Shown here piece after piece: positions 17,863 to 27,113 of a stretch of 64,000 nucleotides of DNA (within the stretch, counting starts at the first letter, position 1; every line of letters begins with the position of its first letter). The stretch comes from an uncultured Bacteroidota bacterium (lineage in GTDB: Bacteria > Bacteroidota > Bacteroidia > Flavobacteriales > Flavobacteriaceae), in the NCBI GenBank assembly GCA_902584445.1, contig CACHZY010000001.1:44104-108103 (forward strand), in the 5' to 3' direction. The notes beneath the pieces were generated by a model. The model was not told where the DNA came from, searched no databases, and worked only from the letters and a program-made list of their open reading frames with translations. The position numbers were made by a program, and so were the translations under genes.

Positions 17863-19212
17863 TTAATTTTTGATTGCTAATTTGTACGCCTCAATAGTGG
17901 TGTAATATTTTGCTTTCATATTGGGAATTTCCCAATCAGGTAACATCCCTTCTTTAAAATATTTTAGGAAATTATTAGTTACTTGTCCAAAGTGAGCTTC
18001 ATGTCCAATTTTTAATACATTTGGAATAAGAATCTTCCATACTGAATCGGATATTTTTTTAGCTTTAATTCCAGGAAATTCGGATTGTAATTCAGTCATA
18101 GTAAAATTTAAATCTGCTTCAAAGCTACCACCAATTTTAGAATTCACATATAGGGTCGGTTTAAAGTTTTCATCGGCACCTTGTTTGATTACTAAATCAC
18201 TTTTTGTTCCTCTCATAATACTTTGGTGAGTATCCCCAGTTCCCTCCGGTGCTCTGTAATTCCAAATAACAGAGACTTTAGCATGTTTGCCCTTTATGGT
18301 GTAATTCATTTCTCCATTACAATATACGTGTAAATCATTTTCTATTTTATCTTTCTCTAAGTAGTTTGGATAGGAATCTAGCCCAGTAATTTTTTTAAAT
18401 TGATCCTTTGATAGTATAGTTGGCCATCTTTTTGCGCTTAGCATATCGATGTCAGTTTTTTGAATGATTTGATTTGGAAAAGCCTCCCATTGAATTAAAT
18501 CTACTAAATGGGTGGTTACATCAATAATACCCTCACCTTGTTGCTCTGTATCTAGAAACCAGGCTGGTCTTACCAATGGCTTTCCAGATACATACTTAAA
18601 TAAGTGGTGAATACTTTCCTTACTGATAGCAGGATTTTCCGGTGTTCCATCTAAAAGTTCTCCAAAAACAGAGGAAACCATTGAAAGTGCCTTTTGGATT
18701 CCTGTAGTAACCTCAAAACGCTCAGTCATAATATCATAAACTAAAACATTATTATCTTTGGCAACTCTAAATACCTCCTCTAGTTTTTTCAATCCATCTG
18801 GATTGGTTACTAGTGGCTTATCTGCATAAACATTCAATCCAGCAGTAACTGCCGCTAGTATATAATCAATTTTTTTTGAATTTTTTCCCGATACAACCAT
18901 TACGTTTCCTGGCTTTTCAAAAATCATTTGCTCAAGATAATTGTTGCCTAAATGGGTATTAATGGACCAATTAGTAGGGTTGGTTTCTCTATTATTGTAT
19001 GCATCAATACTTTTTAAAAATGTACTTACTTCAGGTCCTTCTGGTGCATAAACATCTACAGTCGAATCAATGTTTTCATAGGAAGTTTTTTGGATAAGTG
19101 CAGCATGAAAGTGACCTGGATCGAGCGTCATAAGCTTGACTATTTTGTTGTCTTCATTAGAAGAACAACTTAAAATTGTAAAAGCTGTCAATAATAGATA
19201 TGTTAGTTTCAT
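17863..19212 (-). CDS. Gfo/Idh/MocA-like oxidoreductase lipoprotein
   Basis: A 449-residue protein. A signal peptide with lipobox (LTAFTILSCSS) precedes a Rossmann-like domain (VKLMTLDPGHFHAALIQK; NVMVVSGKNSKKIDYI; GLNVYADKPLVT) and a C-terminal domain of the putative-oxidoreductase type (roughly residues 190-440). The substrate segment EGIIDVTTHLVDLIQWEAFP is typical. I start at the ATG at 19212, where the signal peptide begins, not at a TTG 18 bp upstream. It follows the next Gfo/Idh gene by about 20 bp. Envelope location fits a role on periplasmic sugars; cofactor binding outside the cytoplasm implies a tightly bound nucleotide, an inference. Confidence 0.88.
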   Translation of the reverse strand: MKLTYLLLTAFTILSCSSNEDNKIVKLMTLDPGHFHAALIQKTSYENIDSTVDVYAPEGPEVSTFLKSIDAYNNRETNPTNWSINTHLGNNYLEQMIFEKPGNVMVVSGKNSKKIDYILAAVTAGLNVYADKPLVTNPDGLKKLEEVFRVAKDNNVLVYDIMTERFEVTTGIQKALSMVSSVFGELLDGTPENPAISKESIHHLFKYVSGKPLVRPAWFLDTEQQGEGIIDVTTHLVDLIQWEAFPNQIIQKTDIDMLSAKRWPTILSKDQFKKITGLDSYPNYLEKDKIENDLHVYCNGEMNYTIKGKHAKVSVIWNYRAPEGTGDTHQSIMRGTKSDLVIKQGADENFKPTLYVNSKIGGSFEADLNFTMTELQSEFPGIKAKKISDSVWKILIPNVLKIGHEAHFGQVTNNFLKYFKEGMLPDWEIPNMKAKYYTTIEAYKLAIKN

Positions 19213-19232
19213 TCGTTTTTCTTTTTTCAAAA

Positions 19233-20609
19233 TTAAGTATTTAAGTGATCAGTTCCATAAGGTTTTCGTTGCGATCTGCTTAGTAATCTATTTGCTTCAT
19301 CGTCATTAATGAATCTCTCCTTTTTAGAGTCCCATTTTAATTTTCTGGGTATTTTCATTGCAATGTGACTAATCAAACACACGACACACGCCATATGACC
19401 AATATCAACGGGTGATATAGGTTGATTTCTGCTTTGAATACAATCCAGCCAATTACCGTGTTGATCATCTATTTTGTATAGATTAGTTTCATTAGCGTCA
19501 ATCTCAGATAATAATATCTTAGGGTCTGACGCATCCAATGCTTTTTTACTTTCTTCCATTGCCACTGGGTCTGAGCTTGAAGCAACATAACTACCTCGAG
19601 AAACGAAAATCCAACCCTCAGATCCCTCGTATCTAACACCATTAGGATAGCCTCCACTGGTTAAAACACTTATACCATTACTGTATTCATGCTTTACCAT
19701 AAAATCACCGTGTACATTCCATAGTCCTGATTTTGGGAAATCTGCAATAGATTGAACAGATATTGGACCTTTAAGTTCTGTATCCATTCCCCACGCAGCA
19801 GAATCATAATGATGTTGTCCCCAGCCAGTAATCATTCCAGCACCATAATTTTCATGTCTTAACCAACCAGGTCTGCTGTATCCCTCCTGAGGGTGAACTC
19901 CAATTTCAGTATAAGGCACCTCAGGTGTTGATCCCAACCACATATCGAAGTTCAAGTTTTTTGGAATTGCCATAGGAGTTGATTCAGGTCCAGATGGATC
20001 TCCCGGAAGTCCAATTTTTACAGTGTGTAATTTTCCAATTCTACCGTTTCGCACATGCTCAGCGGCAATTCTAAATTGAGGCATTGCCCTTTGCTGTGTT
20101 CCAACTTGCAGAATTACATTACTTTTTTTAATAGCGTTAACTAATTGCCTTCCTTCCTTGACAGTAAGAGAAGTAGGTTTTTGTAGGTAAATGTCCTTTC
20201 CGGCAAGTGCTGCTTCTACCGCAGGTTGAGCATGCCAGTGGTCAGGTGTTGAGATCATAATAGCATCTATATCTTTATTCAACAACATTTCCCGATAATC
20301 CTCGTACATTTTTGTTCCATTGTATCGCTTTTTGCCTCTTTTTTCTTTATAAAAATTGTCTACTAAAATCTTTCCATCTTTCATGCGGTTAGAATCTAGA
20401 TCGCATACTGCCATAACATTTGAAACATCATAGTTCATGGTTTCTGGTAAATCATGACTTCGAGCAATACGACCACATCCAATTTGTCCAATGTTTATCC
20501 TATTGCTAGGGGCATTTTTCCCAAAGACAGTTGCAGGGACGATACTTGGAATACCAACCATTGCTGCCGAACTGATTGTTGATTTTTCAATAAAACTTCT
20601 TCTTTTCAT
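19233..20609 (-). CDS. Gfo/Idh/MocA family oxidoreductase with Tat-like signal
   Basis: A 458-residue dehydrogenase beginning MKRRSFIEKSTISSAAMVG, a twin-arginine-type leader, so it is probably exported folded with its NAD(P). The Rossmann motif INIGQIGCGRIARSHD (about 37-52), ISTPDHWHAQPAVEAALAGK and the EKP-equivalent YLQKPTSL (about 141-148) are clear; note Gln instead of the usual Glu in the EKP motif. The catalytic-side block GAGMITGWGQHHYDSAAWG carries paired His residues. The family performs oxidation or epimerisation of sugars and inositols, some through 3-keto intermediates. It lies second or third in the minus-strand locus. Confidence 0.92.
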   Translation of the reverse strand: MKRRSFIEKSTISSAAMVGIPSIVPATVFGKNAPSNRINIGQIGCGRIARSHDLPETMNYDVSNVMAVCDLDSNRMKDGKILVDNFYKEKRGKKRYNGTKMYEDYREMLLNKDIDAIMISTPDHWHAQPAVEAALAGKDIYLQKPTSLTVKEGRQLVNAIKKSNVILQVGTQQRAMPQFRIAAEHVRNGRIGKLHTVKIGLPGDPSGPESTPMAIPKNLNFDMWLGSTPEVPYTEIGVHPQEGYSRPGWLRHENYGAGMITGWGQHHYDSAAWGMDTELKGPISVQSIADFPKSGLWNVHGDFMVKHEYSNGISVLTSGGYPNGVRYEGSEGWIFVSRGSYVASSSDPVAMEESKKALDASDPKILLSEIDANETNLYKIDDQHGNWLDCIQSRNQPISPVDIGHMACVVCLISHIAMKIPRKLKWDSKKERFINDDEANRLLSRSQRKPYGTDHLNT

Positions 20610-20620
20610 CGTTTAAATTT

Positions 20621-21871
20621 TTAATTGATCTTTATTTCTGGTTTGTAGGCAAAAGCTTTCCAGTGGGACTCAGCTTGTTCATGGCTGATAGATCCATCAA
20701 ATACAAGCATTCTATAATTAAGCTTATATTTTTTATTACGTTTTATCTCCCATTCTTTGTGACGAATAGGACAGAACTCAAAAAACATATCACCACGATT
20801 TTTATTTGCAGTTGTTGGCCATACTCTCATTGGCTCTGGATGAGTGCGGTTTTGAGGGTGACTCATAAAAAGAACTCCATTAGTTGACTTTCTATTATTT
20901 GATTCCCCATAAATAATGCACCATTTTGCTTTAGTACCATCTGCAGCCATCCTATTTTTGCCTTCTGAGGTCAAAACATTACAATTATTTTTGTTCCATT
21001 GTTCTTTAAATCTAAAACCTAAACCACCGCCGTATCTGTATGCTTCAAATAGGATTCCTTCTTTAAGAGGGGTTGTGAACTCTGAGGTATAGTCAATAAA
21101 ATATTGATTTGGATTATTATTTTTCCATACTTTGACTTCTAAGCTTTCATTAATTGCGATTCTAGGGTCATCTTTTCTTATGAAATTTAGATGCTCTTGT
21201 TTTGCTGTAAAGCCTGCAAAAACTTTACCAGATGATATATTTTTGAACTCTTTAAAAAGTACTGTTCCCTGGCCTTCTTTTAAGTTCCAAAAATCTACTT
21301 CCCTATTATTTATTTTGGTTTTTGTCCAAGGTCCCCATACACCATAATGATGATAGTGATCTGGAGGTTGAATCCTTGTAAGTGTATCTCCTTTAGGAGA
21401 AATAACGGGATGTATATACCCCGATTTCTGGTACAACTTATTAACCCCAATTGGAGGAAGTTTCATTTTGTATCTATATCCAATCAAAGATTGACCATTG
21501 TAATCAAATTTTAATACACCATTTTGTCTTTGGAAATTAAACTTTTCATTGTCTGATAAACCAGCTGATTTTTTTAGACAATATGAAATTGTTTTTTCTG
21601 ATTCTTTATGCTTAAACCAAATCTTTGATTGTTCTTTTTCAATTTGAAAAGGAACAATTTTTTCTCCTTTTTCTGAAATTTTCAAAAGAACCATTTCATT
21701 TTTGATTGATTTAAAACTCTCTTCATCCAATTTAACTGAAATTAGACTTTCAACAGAATTTGAATTACTATTGGAAACGGCAAAACAAAGAGATTTATCT
21801 TTCTGAGCAATAGAGTACTCAGTAAAAAAAATACTACAAATGATTATTAAAAGTTTATTTTTTTCTAACAT
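20621..21871 (-). CDS. DUF6807 (PmoA-like) secreted protein
   Basis: A 416-residue protein with an N-terminal signal peptide (LLIIICSIFFTEYSIAQ). The C-terminal two thirds carry the DUF6807/PmoA pattern: YQKSGYIHPVISPKGDTL, IQPPDHYHHYGVWGPWTKT, FWNLKEGQGTV, and GVLFMSHPQNRTHPEPMRVWP. Despite the PmoA label these Bacteroidota and Planctomycetota proteins are unrelated in role to methane oxidation; they usually accompany Gfo/Idh dehydrogenases and sugar hydrolases. His-rich motifs suggest a metal or sugar site. No function is established. Confidence 0.85.
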   Translation of the reverse strand: MLEKNKLLIIICSIFFTEYSIAQKDKSLCFAVSNSNSNSVESLISVKLDEESFKSIKNEMVLLKISEKGEKIVPFQIEKEQSKIWFKHKESEKTISYCLKKSAGLSDNEKFNFQRQNGVLKFDYNGQSLIGYRYKMKLPPIGVNKLYQKSGYIHPVISPKGDTLTRIQPPDHYHHYGVWGPWTKTKINNREVDFWNLKEGQGTVLFKEFKNISSGKVFAGFTAKQEHLNFIRKDDPRIAINESLEVKVWKNNNPNQYFIDYTSEFTTPLKEGILFEAYRYGGGLGFRFKEQWNKNNCNVLTSEGKNRMAADGTKAKWCIIYGESNNRKSTNGVLFMSHPQNRTHPEPMRVWPTTANKNRGDMFFEFCPIRHKEWEIKRNKKYKLNYRMLVFDGSISHEQAESHWKAFAYKPEIKIN

Positions 21872-21902
21872 TTTTAATTTAAGCTAAATTTTCAATTTTT
21901 TA

Positions 21903-23393
21903 TTAATTGGCAACTTGATAGAACTTTGGGATTGATTTCATCAAAGTTAGCAATAATGAATCTGTTAATTTTTTATTTACAAAAGCTATATTCTTATTCT
22001 CATCTGAATCAAGTAAATGGTCGTAAAGTTCTATTTTTGGCTCCTCCTTTCTGAAAAATTTTGTTAATCGGTATTTTTCTGTCCTCATACTTATACCATC
22101 TTTCCAGTAGCTGTAAGCAATATTTTTTTTATTTGTCTTTATAGAGTTCATATGACTTAACAAGCTTTCTCCATCCAATTTATATGGAGGTGTGATTGAA
22201 CAAAATTCCATAAGAGTAGGGTAGATATCAACAGTTTCAACAATTGAATTGATCTCTTTAATTTTATTTTGTTTACCAGGAAGTTTTATAATCAGGGCAC
22301 TTTTTAAAGACCTTTCAAACAAGGTGTGTTTTCCCCACTTTCTGTCGTTACCTAAATGCCAACCATGATCACCCCAAAGAATTACCATAGTTTTCTTGTC
22401 TAGATTAAGTGATTCAAGTTCTTGGATTAATTTTCCTATTAGATTATCAATATAACTGATAGATGCATAATATCCATGAATTAATTTTCTAGCATATTCA
22501 TCTGAAACAGTTTTTTTAAGAGTAGGCTTTTCATCAGAAAGCTTATAATTATAAAACTCACCCATTTTACCAACACTTATCGGATTGACCCCCATTGGAA
22601 TATTTGGATCAGGTGCAATGGAGATGGAATCTCTGTCATAAATGTCCCAATACTTTTTTGGAGCATTAAATGGTAAGTGTGGTTTAAAAAAGCCGACTCC
22701 TAAAAAAAAGGGTTTTTCTTCCTCTTTTAATCTTTTTAATTCGTCAAGTGCACTTTTTAAAATTAGTCCATCTGGGTAACCATCGTCAGAAATATTCGCA
22801 CTTTCATAGGGTTTAACTTGACCTTTAAGACTTTGCCGATTTTCACCATTGGCATATGCAAAAAAGGCATTCCATCCAGTTTTCCATTTTCCAGGATTAA
22901 ATATAAATCGATTCCAGCTATGGGGCATTTCCTTTATTTTAGTTGGCTTTTCTTCATACTGATAAACTAAACCGTCTACTGAGTGGCTTATTTTTCCAAT
23001 TCCAACAGTATTATAGCCATTTCTTTTAAGGTGATGAACAAAAGACTCCGGTCTTTCTCTTTCTGGCTGTTGAGATGTTTCTTCGTAAAAAGCTTTATTA
23101 TCGACATGTATCCTTTTTCGTGGTCGCATACCTGTCATTAGGCTATATCTTGAAGCGCCACAAGTAGGCACTTGTACATAATGTCTTGTAAAATGGCTTC
23201 CTTCGTCCGCTAATTTATCTATGTTAGGACTTTTAACAGTTTGATTTCCATAAACTCCTAGTTCAGGTCTTAGGTCATCAACAGCAATAAACAGTACATT
23301 TGGCGAGGTTAGTGATTTAGTCTCTTTTTCAAACTGACAAGCAGATGAAAAGGCTATAAAAAGCAGTAAAATAAAATGATTTTTTCCTAACAA
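21903..23393 (-). CDS. Type I (formylglycine) sulfatase lipoprotein, iduronate-2-sulfatase-like
   Basis: With a TTG start at 23391-23393 this is a 496-residue protein whose signal peptide ends in a lipobox (FIAFSSAC, Cys about 19). VLFIAVDDLRPELGVYG gives the metal-binding Asp pair; VPTCGASRYSLMTG has the Cys-x-Ala-x-Arg sequence modified to formylglycine (Cys about 78); ILWGDHGWHLG and KWGKHTLFE complete the Ca site and pocket. A longer frame reaches a TTG at 23498 but would add an atypical N-terminus and bury a palindrome. No maturase is seen nearby. It heads the minus-strand oxidation locus, so the substrate is probably a sulfated glycan or sugar. Confidence 0.9.
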   Translation of the reverse strand: MLGKNHFILLLFIAFSSACQFEKETKSLTSPNVLFIAVDDLRPELGVYGNQTVKSPNIDKLADEGSHFTRHYVQVPTCGASRYSLMTGMRPRKRIHVDNKAFYEETSQQPERERPESFVHHLKRNGYNTVGIGKISHSVDGLVYQYEEKPTKIKEMPHSWNRFIFNPGKWKTGWNAFFAYANGENRQSLKGQVKPYESANISDDGYPDGLILKSALDELKRLKEEEKPFFLGVGFFKPHLPFNAPKKYWDIYDRDSISIAPDPNIPMGVNPISVGKMGEFYNYKLSDEKPTLKKTVSDEYARKLIHGYYASISYIDNLIGKLIQELESLNLDKKTMVILWGDHGWHLGNDRKWGKHTLFERSLKSALIIKLPGKQNKIKEINSIVETVDIYPTLMEFCSITPPYKLDGESLLSHMNSIKTNKKNIAYSYWKDGISMRTEKYRLTKFFRKEEPKIELYDHLLDSDENKNIAFVNKKLTDSLLLTLMKSIPKFYQVAN

Positions 23394-23415
23394 ACTAAAA
23401 TAAATCCTTAATATC

Positions 23416-23427
23416 GTGTACGTACAC
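23416..23427. promoter_or_regulatory. 12-bp perfect palindrome between divergent sulfatase and ThuA-like genes (possible operator)
   Basis: GTGTACGTACAC is a perfect inverted repeat lying between the preferred sulfatase start (23393) and the ThuA-like start (23533). It is unusually GC-containing for an otherwise AT-rich intergenic stretch. Position between two divergent transcripts of one locus fits a shared regulator site. Palindromes of this length also occur by chance in 64 kb. Confidence 0.3.
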
Positions 23428-23532
23428 AATATAAACTTACATAAATTTAACTGAAATTCAAATCGTGATTCTTTAATTGAAAATGATTTAAATTTCAAGT
23501 AAATTCAAAACTTAAAACTATCTATTGTGAAG

Positions 23533-24462
23533 ATGAAAATAGGATTAATTTTTTTGTCACTTCTGATCACTTTTAATTCATACTCGCAAAACCTTCCTGA
23601 GGTTGAAATTACTCAAAGTTGGTTAAATAAAATTCAGGCAATGGTTGAGGGAAAAAAAAGTCTTGCGCCCAATAAAAAGAAGAATCTTTTAATTTTTTCC
23701 TTACACACTGGATATAACCATTGGACCATACCTCATACTGAGGAAGCAATTAAAATAATTGCACTTAAAACAGGGGATTTTAATGTTGAAGTATCAAAGG
23801 ATATAAGTGTATTTGAGAAAAAAAACATATCGAAATATGATGTTATAGTACTGAATAATAATTGCTCTGACAGGGAGAGAAGAGATATGTTTTGGGATGT
23901 AATGAATGAGAATAAATTTTTAGATGAGGAACAGGTCATTGATAAGGCAAAAAAACTTGAAAAAAATCTCTTAAAACATATTAAAAGAGGGAACGGCCTT
24001 GTTGTACTTCATGGCGCAATAGTAATGCAGAATAATTCTTTGGATTTTAGCGAAATGGTTGGAGGAAGTTTTGACTTTCATCCCCTACAGCAGGAAATTA
24101 ACGTTAAATTATTTGACCCCAAACATCCGTTAGTAAGTAGTTTCGAGGGTAAAGGCTTTACCCATTATGATGAGCCATATTTTTTTAAAAATGCTTATTT
24201 TAATTATAACTTTAGACCCTTGTTATATATGAACCTTGACCAGATTAAGATGACTCGTGATCGGCCAAAAGATAATATAAAGTTCATTTCATGGATAAAA
24301 AGATATGGTAGAGGAAGAGTTTTCTATTCCTCACCTTCTCACAATGCTCAAAGTATGGATAATCCAAAATTGGTTAATTTTTTTCTCAATGGATTATATT
24401 ATGCTGCTGGAGAACTAAGTTGCGATGATTCACCAATTTTAGTTAACGAATTAATTGATTAG
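23533..24462 (+). CDS. Secreted ThuA-domain protein
   Basis: A 309-residue protein with a signal peptide (IGLIFLSLLITFNSYSQ), then a ThuA/class I glutamine-amidotransferase-like fold: NLLIFSLHTGYNHWTIPHTEEAIKI, YDVIVLNNNCSD, RGNGLVVLHGAI, EMVGGSFDFHP and RYGRGRVFYSSPSHN. ThuA-like proteins are associated with trehalose and 3-keto-glycoside utilisation alongside Gfo/Idh dehydrogenases, which occur divergently here. The ATG at 23533 begins the signal peptide; a GTG six bases upstream is less likely. Chemistry of the family is not settled. Confidence 0.88.
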   Translation: MKIGLIFLSLLITFNSYSQNLPEVEITQSWLNKIQAMVEGKKSLAPNKKKNLLIFSLHTGYNHWTIPHTEEAIKIIALKTGDFNVEVSKDISVFEKKNISKYDVIVLNNNCSDRERRDMFWDVMNENKFLDEEQVIDKAKKLEKNLLKHIKRGNGLVVLHGAIVMQNNSLDFSEMVGGSFDFHPLQQEINVKLFDPKHPLVSSFEGKGFTHYDEPYFFKNAYFNYNFRPLLYMNLDQIKMTRDRPKDNIKFISWIKRYGRGRVFYSSPSHNAQSMDNPKLVNFFLNGLYYAAGELSCDDSPILVNELID

Positions 24463-24475
24463 ATAAATAATTCAA

Positions 24476-25240
24476 ATGAAAAGAATTCTTATACTTTTAT
24501 TAATAGCTACTAGGTCTGTTTTTAGTCAAGAATTTAAAGAGGAGCTTTTAGTTCATCAAAACGATACTTTACCATACAGGATTTTAATTCCTGATAATTA
24601 TAACTCCCAAAGTCCATTTCCACTGTTACTTTTTTTACATGGCGCAGGGGAGAGGGGAAGTGATAATAAATCACAATTGGTACACGGAAGTTTTCTTTTT
24701 AAATCTGAAGACTTTAGAAATAACTATCCCGCAATAGTTGTTTTTCCTCAATGTCCAGAGAAATCTTCTTGGGCTAATGTAAAAAGAAACTATGACATGT
24801 TAAATGGTAAAAAGTTTGATTTTTTTAAAGAGATATCAGAAAACAAGCAACTGATTATGGTAGAAAAATTATTAGATTTTATTCAAAAAAAATATAGTAT
24901 TGATCCAACCAGAAGATATGTCGGTGGCCTCTCGATGGGAGGAATGGGAACTTTTGAATTGGTAGCTAGAAACCCGGATTATTTTGCAGCTGCTTTCCCA
25001 ATTTGTGGAGGAGGTAATCCAGATTGGTCTGATCTTTTGAAAACCACACCTTTTTGGATTTTTCACGGGGAAGATGATGGGGTGGTTTCAGTTGATTTTT
25101 CACGTAAAATGTATGAAGCCCTTGGTAAAGAAAAAGCAAGTGTCAGGCTGACTATCTACCCAGAGGTCAATCATAATAGCTGGGATAATGCTTTTGCTGA
25201 GCCAGATTTGATGCATTGGTTGTTTTCAAATAAACGTTAA
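24476..25240 (+). CDS. Secreted alpha/beta-hydrolase, carboxylesterase/PHB-depolymerase-like
   Basis: A 254-residue hydrolase with a signal peptide (ILILLLIATRSVFSQE). The fold is clear from PFPLLLFLHGAGERGSDN (oxyanion region), the nucleophile elbow GGLSMGGMGTFEL, the acid residue in IFHGEDDGVVSV and the catalytic His in EVNHNSWDNAF. Such short secreted esterases remove acyl or aryl groups from carbohydrates. It starts 13 bp after the ThuA-like gene, so the two are cotranscribed and it probably acts on decorations of the same glycan. Confidence 0.9.
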   Translation: MKRILILLLIATRSVFSQEFKEELLVHQNDTLPYRILIPDNYNSQSPFPLLLFLHGAGERGSDNKSQLVHGSFLFKSEDFRNNYPAIVVFPQCPEKSSWANVKRNYDMLNGKKFDFFKEISENKQLIMVEKLLDFIQKKYSIDPTRRYVGGLSMGGMGTFELVARNPDYFAAAFPICGGGNPDWSDLLKTTPFWIFHGEDDGVVSVDFSRKMYEALGKEKASVRLTIYPEVNHNSWDNAFAEPDLMHWLFSNKR

Positions 25241-25314
25241 GAATTAGCTTCAACTCTTGTAAATGAATTTTTAATTTAGAATTTTATAAAGTAGCTTAAT
25301 ATTTATAGAAAAAG

Positions 25315-26097
25315 ATGAATTTAAAAAAACAAATCAGAAAAGAAACGACTATTGAACATCTTAACGTATATATTTATGAGCAGCCGGAGGTGATGGCCGA
25401 TAATGCATCTGATTTTGTAGAGAAAAATATTAAAGAAGCGATTAATAAAAGTGGTTTTGCAAATATTATCCTAGCAACAGGCTCCTCACAATTTCTGTTT
25501 TTGGAAGCATTAAGAAATAAAGAGATTGATTGGAAAAAAATTACTGTTTTTCATTTGGATGAATACAAAGATATTTCGCCAAACCACCCTGCTAGCTTTA
25601 GAAAGTATTTAAAAGATAGAATTTTGAGTTTTGTTAACCCCAAACAAGTCTATTTTTTGAATGGCGATGCTGCAGACTGTGAAAAAGAGATGAGAAAATA
25701 TGAGCAAATCTTAATTAATCATCCCATTGATATAGCTTGTATTGGAATTGGTGAAAACGGTCATATAGCTTTTAATGACCCTGGTGAAGCAGATTTTAAT
25801 GATAGCGACTTAGTGAAGCTTGTAAATCTTGACGAAGCCTGTAGGAGACAACAATTTACTGAGGGTTGGTTCCCATCTTTTGATGATGTTCCAAGGCAGG
25901 CGCTTACCCTGACTATCCCAGCAATTTTAAACAGTAAGGTGATTAGCTGTTTTGTTCCAGATCAAAGAAAATCTAAAGCTGTTTACGATACATTAAATGG
26001 TAAAATAAATACTAGTTGTCCTGCATCTATATTAAGAACTCACTCTCAATCAAGACTTTTTTTAGATCAATTTTCAGCCTCAAGGCTTGATTTTTAA
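25315..26097 (+). CDS. nagB: Glucosamine-6-phosphate deaminase
   Basis: A 260-residue cytoplasmic enzyme converting glucosamine 6-phosphate to fructose 6-phosphate and ammonia. Motifs: ATGSSQFLFLEAL (phosphate loop), TVFHLDEYKDISPNHPASF with the catalytic Asp, and GIGENGHIAFNDPGEADF with the ring-opening His and Glu. Length is typical. It is 74 bp downstream of the esterase gene, possibly in the same transcript, which would hint that the locus handles an amino sugar. It could instead be an independent housekeeping gene, since no nagA is present. Confidence 0.93.
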   Translation: MNLKKQIRKETTIEHLNVYIYEQPEVMADNASDFVEKNIKEAINKSGFANIILATGSSQFLFLEALRNKEIDWKKITVFHLDEYKDISPNHPASFRKYLKDRILSFVNPKQVYFLNGDAADCEKEMRKYEQILINHPIDIACIGIGENGHIAFNDPGEADFNDSDLVKLVNLDEACRRQQFTEGWFPSFDDVPRQALTLTIPAILNSKVISCFVPDQRKSKAVYDTLNGKINTSCPASILRTHSQSRLFLDQFSASRLDF

Positions 26098-26168
26098 ATT
26101 TCTCAATATCTTTGAATCAATTACTTAACTTAATCTATAATAGATTAATAAGAGTTAATTAAATTATA

Positions 26169-27113
26169 ATGGTTAAAAAACAATATTGGGGTTTTCTTCT
26201 TTTTCTCTCTCTTTCTTTACTATTTAATAAACTTAAATCTCAGGAGGCGAGTTTTGTTTTTAACAAAACCAGTTTTAGTATTTTTAATCCAGCTTATACT
26301 GGAAGTGAGGGATCGATTGTTTCTTTTAATAGAAGAACCCAATGGAGTAATGTAGAAGGAGCTCCTAGAACCAATTTTCTAATCTATCACATGCCCAAAA
26401 AAAAGAATGTTTTATTGGGTTTTACCGCTCAAAATGATAGAGTATTTATTGAAAATAAAACTTTTTTTACTCTTGATTACAACTATCAGCTTCAACTCTC
26501 GGAACAGCGTTTTTTATACCTGGGTCTAAAGGGTGGTGGATTTTATAATGATATTGACATCAATGGTTTAGGTAGAATATTCGATGAATTTAATCCAGCA
26601 CTTTCCTTAGTGAAAAGTTATTTTACACCTGTAGTAGGAGTAGGGGCACACTACAAAGCTCCTAATTATTTCTTTGGAGTTGGTGTGCCAAATTTATTTA
26701 ATAATAGGAGGTTTGAAGACAGTGAGGTATGGCAAACAAATGCAAGTGACTACTCTTTTCTTCATTTTTCCTCTGGATTCACCATATCTTTAGGAGATTT
26801 CAGCCTTAATCCAGTATTTGTTTATAGAACTTTAAGAGACAGCCCAAACCTTTTTACAAGTACATTTAATTTAGCTTTTAAAGAAAAAATTTCCATTGGA
26901 GCCGGTTACTCGAACAATGATAATTTAGCACTATTTTTTACCTCAAAAAATAAATGGGGGTTTGAATGGGGGTATGTTTATGAATTCACAAGTATTGCAT
27001 TAAGTGATGTTACAAAAGAGCCTGCCCATGAGATTATCATTAGAATTAATTTGGATAATAAGCCAAAAGCTGAGGAAGAACAATTAACAACATCAGAAGA
27101 TAATGAGGAGTAA
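26169..27113 (+). CDS. PorP/SprF-family type IX secretion outer-membrane protein
   Basis: A 314-residue protein with a signal peptide, the family opening SFSIFNPAYTGSEGSIVSFNRRTQW, then a beta-barrel of alternating hydrophobic strands (FFTLDYNYQLQ, FLYLGLKGGGFY, FFGVGVPNLF, WGFEWGYVYEF). PorP/SprF proteins assist export or surface tethering of T9SS substrates, and one copy is often paired with one large type B substrate. That is the case here: the next gene overlaps this one by 11 bp and ends in a type B sorting domain. The tail (residues 295-314) is acidic, unlike a classical aromatic C-terminus. Confidence 0.93.
   Translation: MVKKQYWGFLLFLSLSLLFNKLKSQEASFVFNKTSFSIFNPAYTGSEGSIVSFNRRTQWSNVEGAPRTNFLIYHMPKKKNVLLGFTAQNDRVFIENKTFFTLDYNYQLQLSEQRFLYLGLKGGGFYNDIDINGLGRIFDEFNPALSLVKSYFTPVVGVGAHYKAPNYFFGVGVPNLFNNRRFEDSEVWQTNASDYSFLHFSSGFTISLGDFSLNPVFVYRTLRDSPNLFTSTFNLAFKEKISIGAGYSNNDNLALFFTSKNKWGFEWGYVYEFTSIALSDVTKEPAHEIIIRINLDNKPKAEEEQLTTSEDNEE

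Noticed and set aside
26131..26147. TAATCTATAATAGATTA inverted repeat before porP
   Set aside because: An 8-bp arm repeat made only of A/T-rich sequence is expected several times in a window of this composition.
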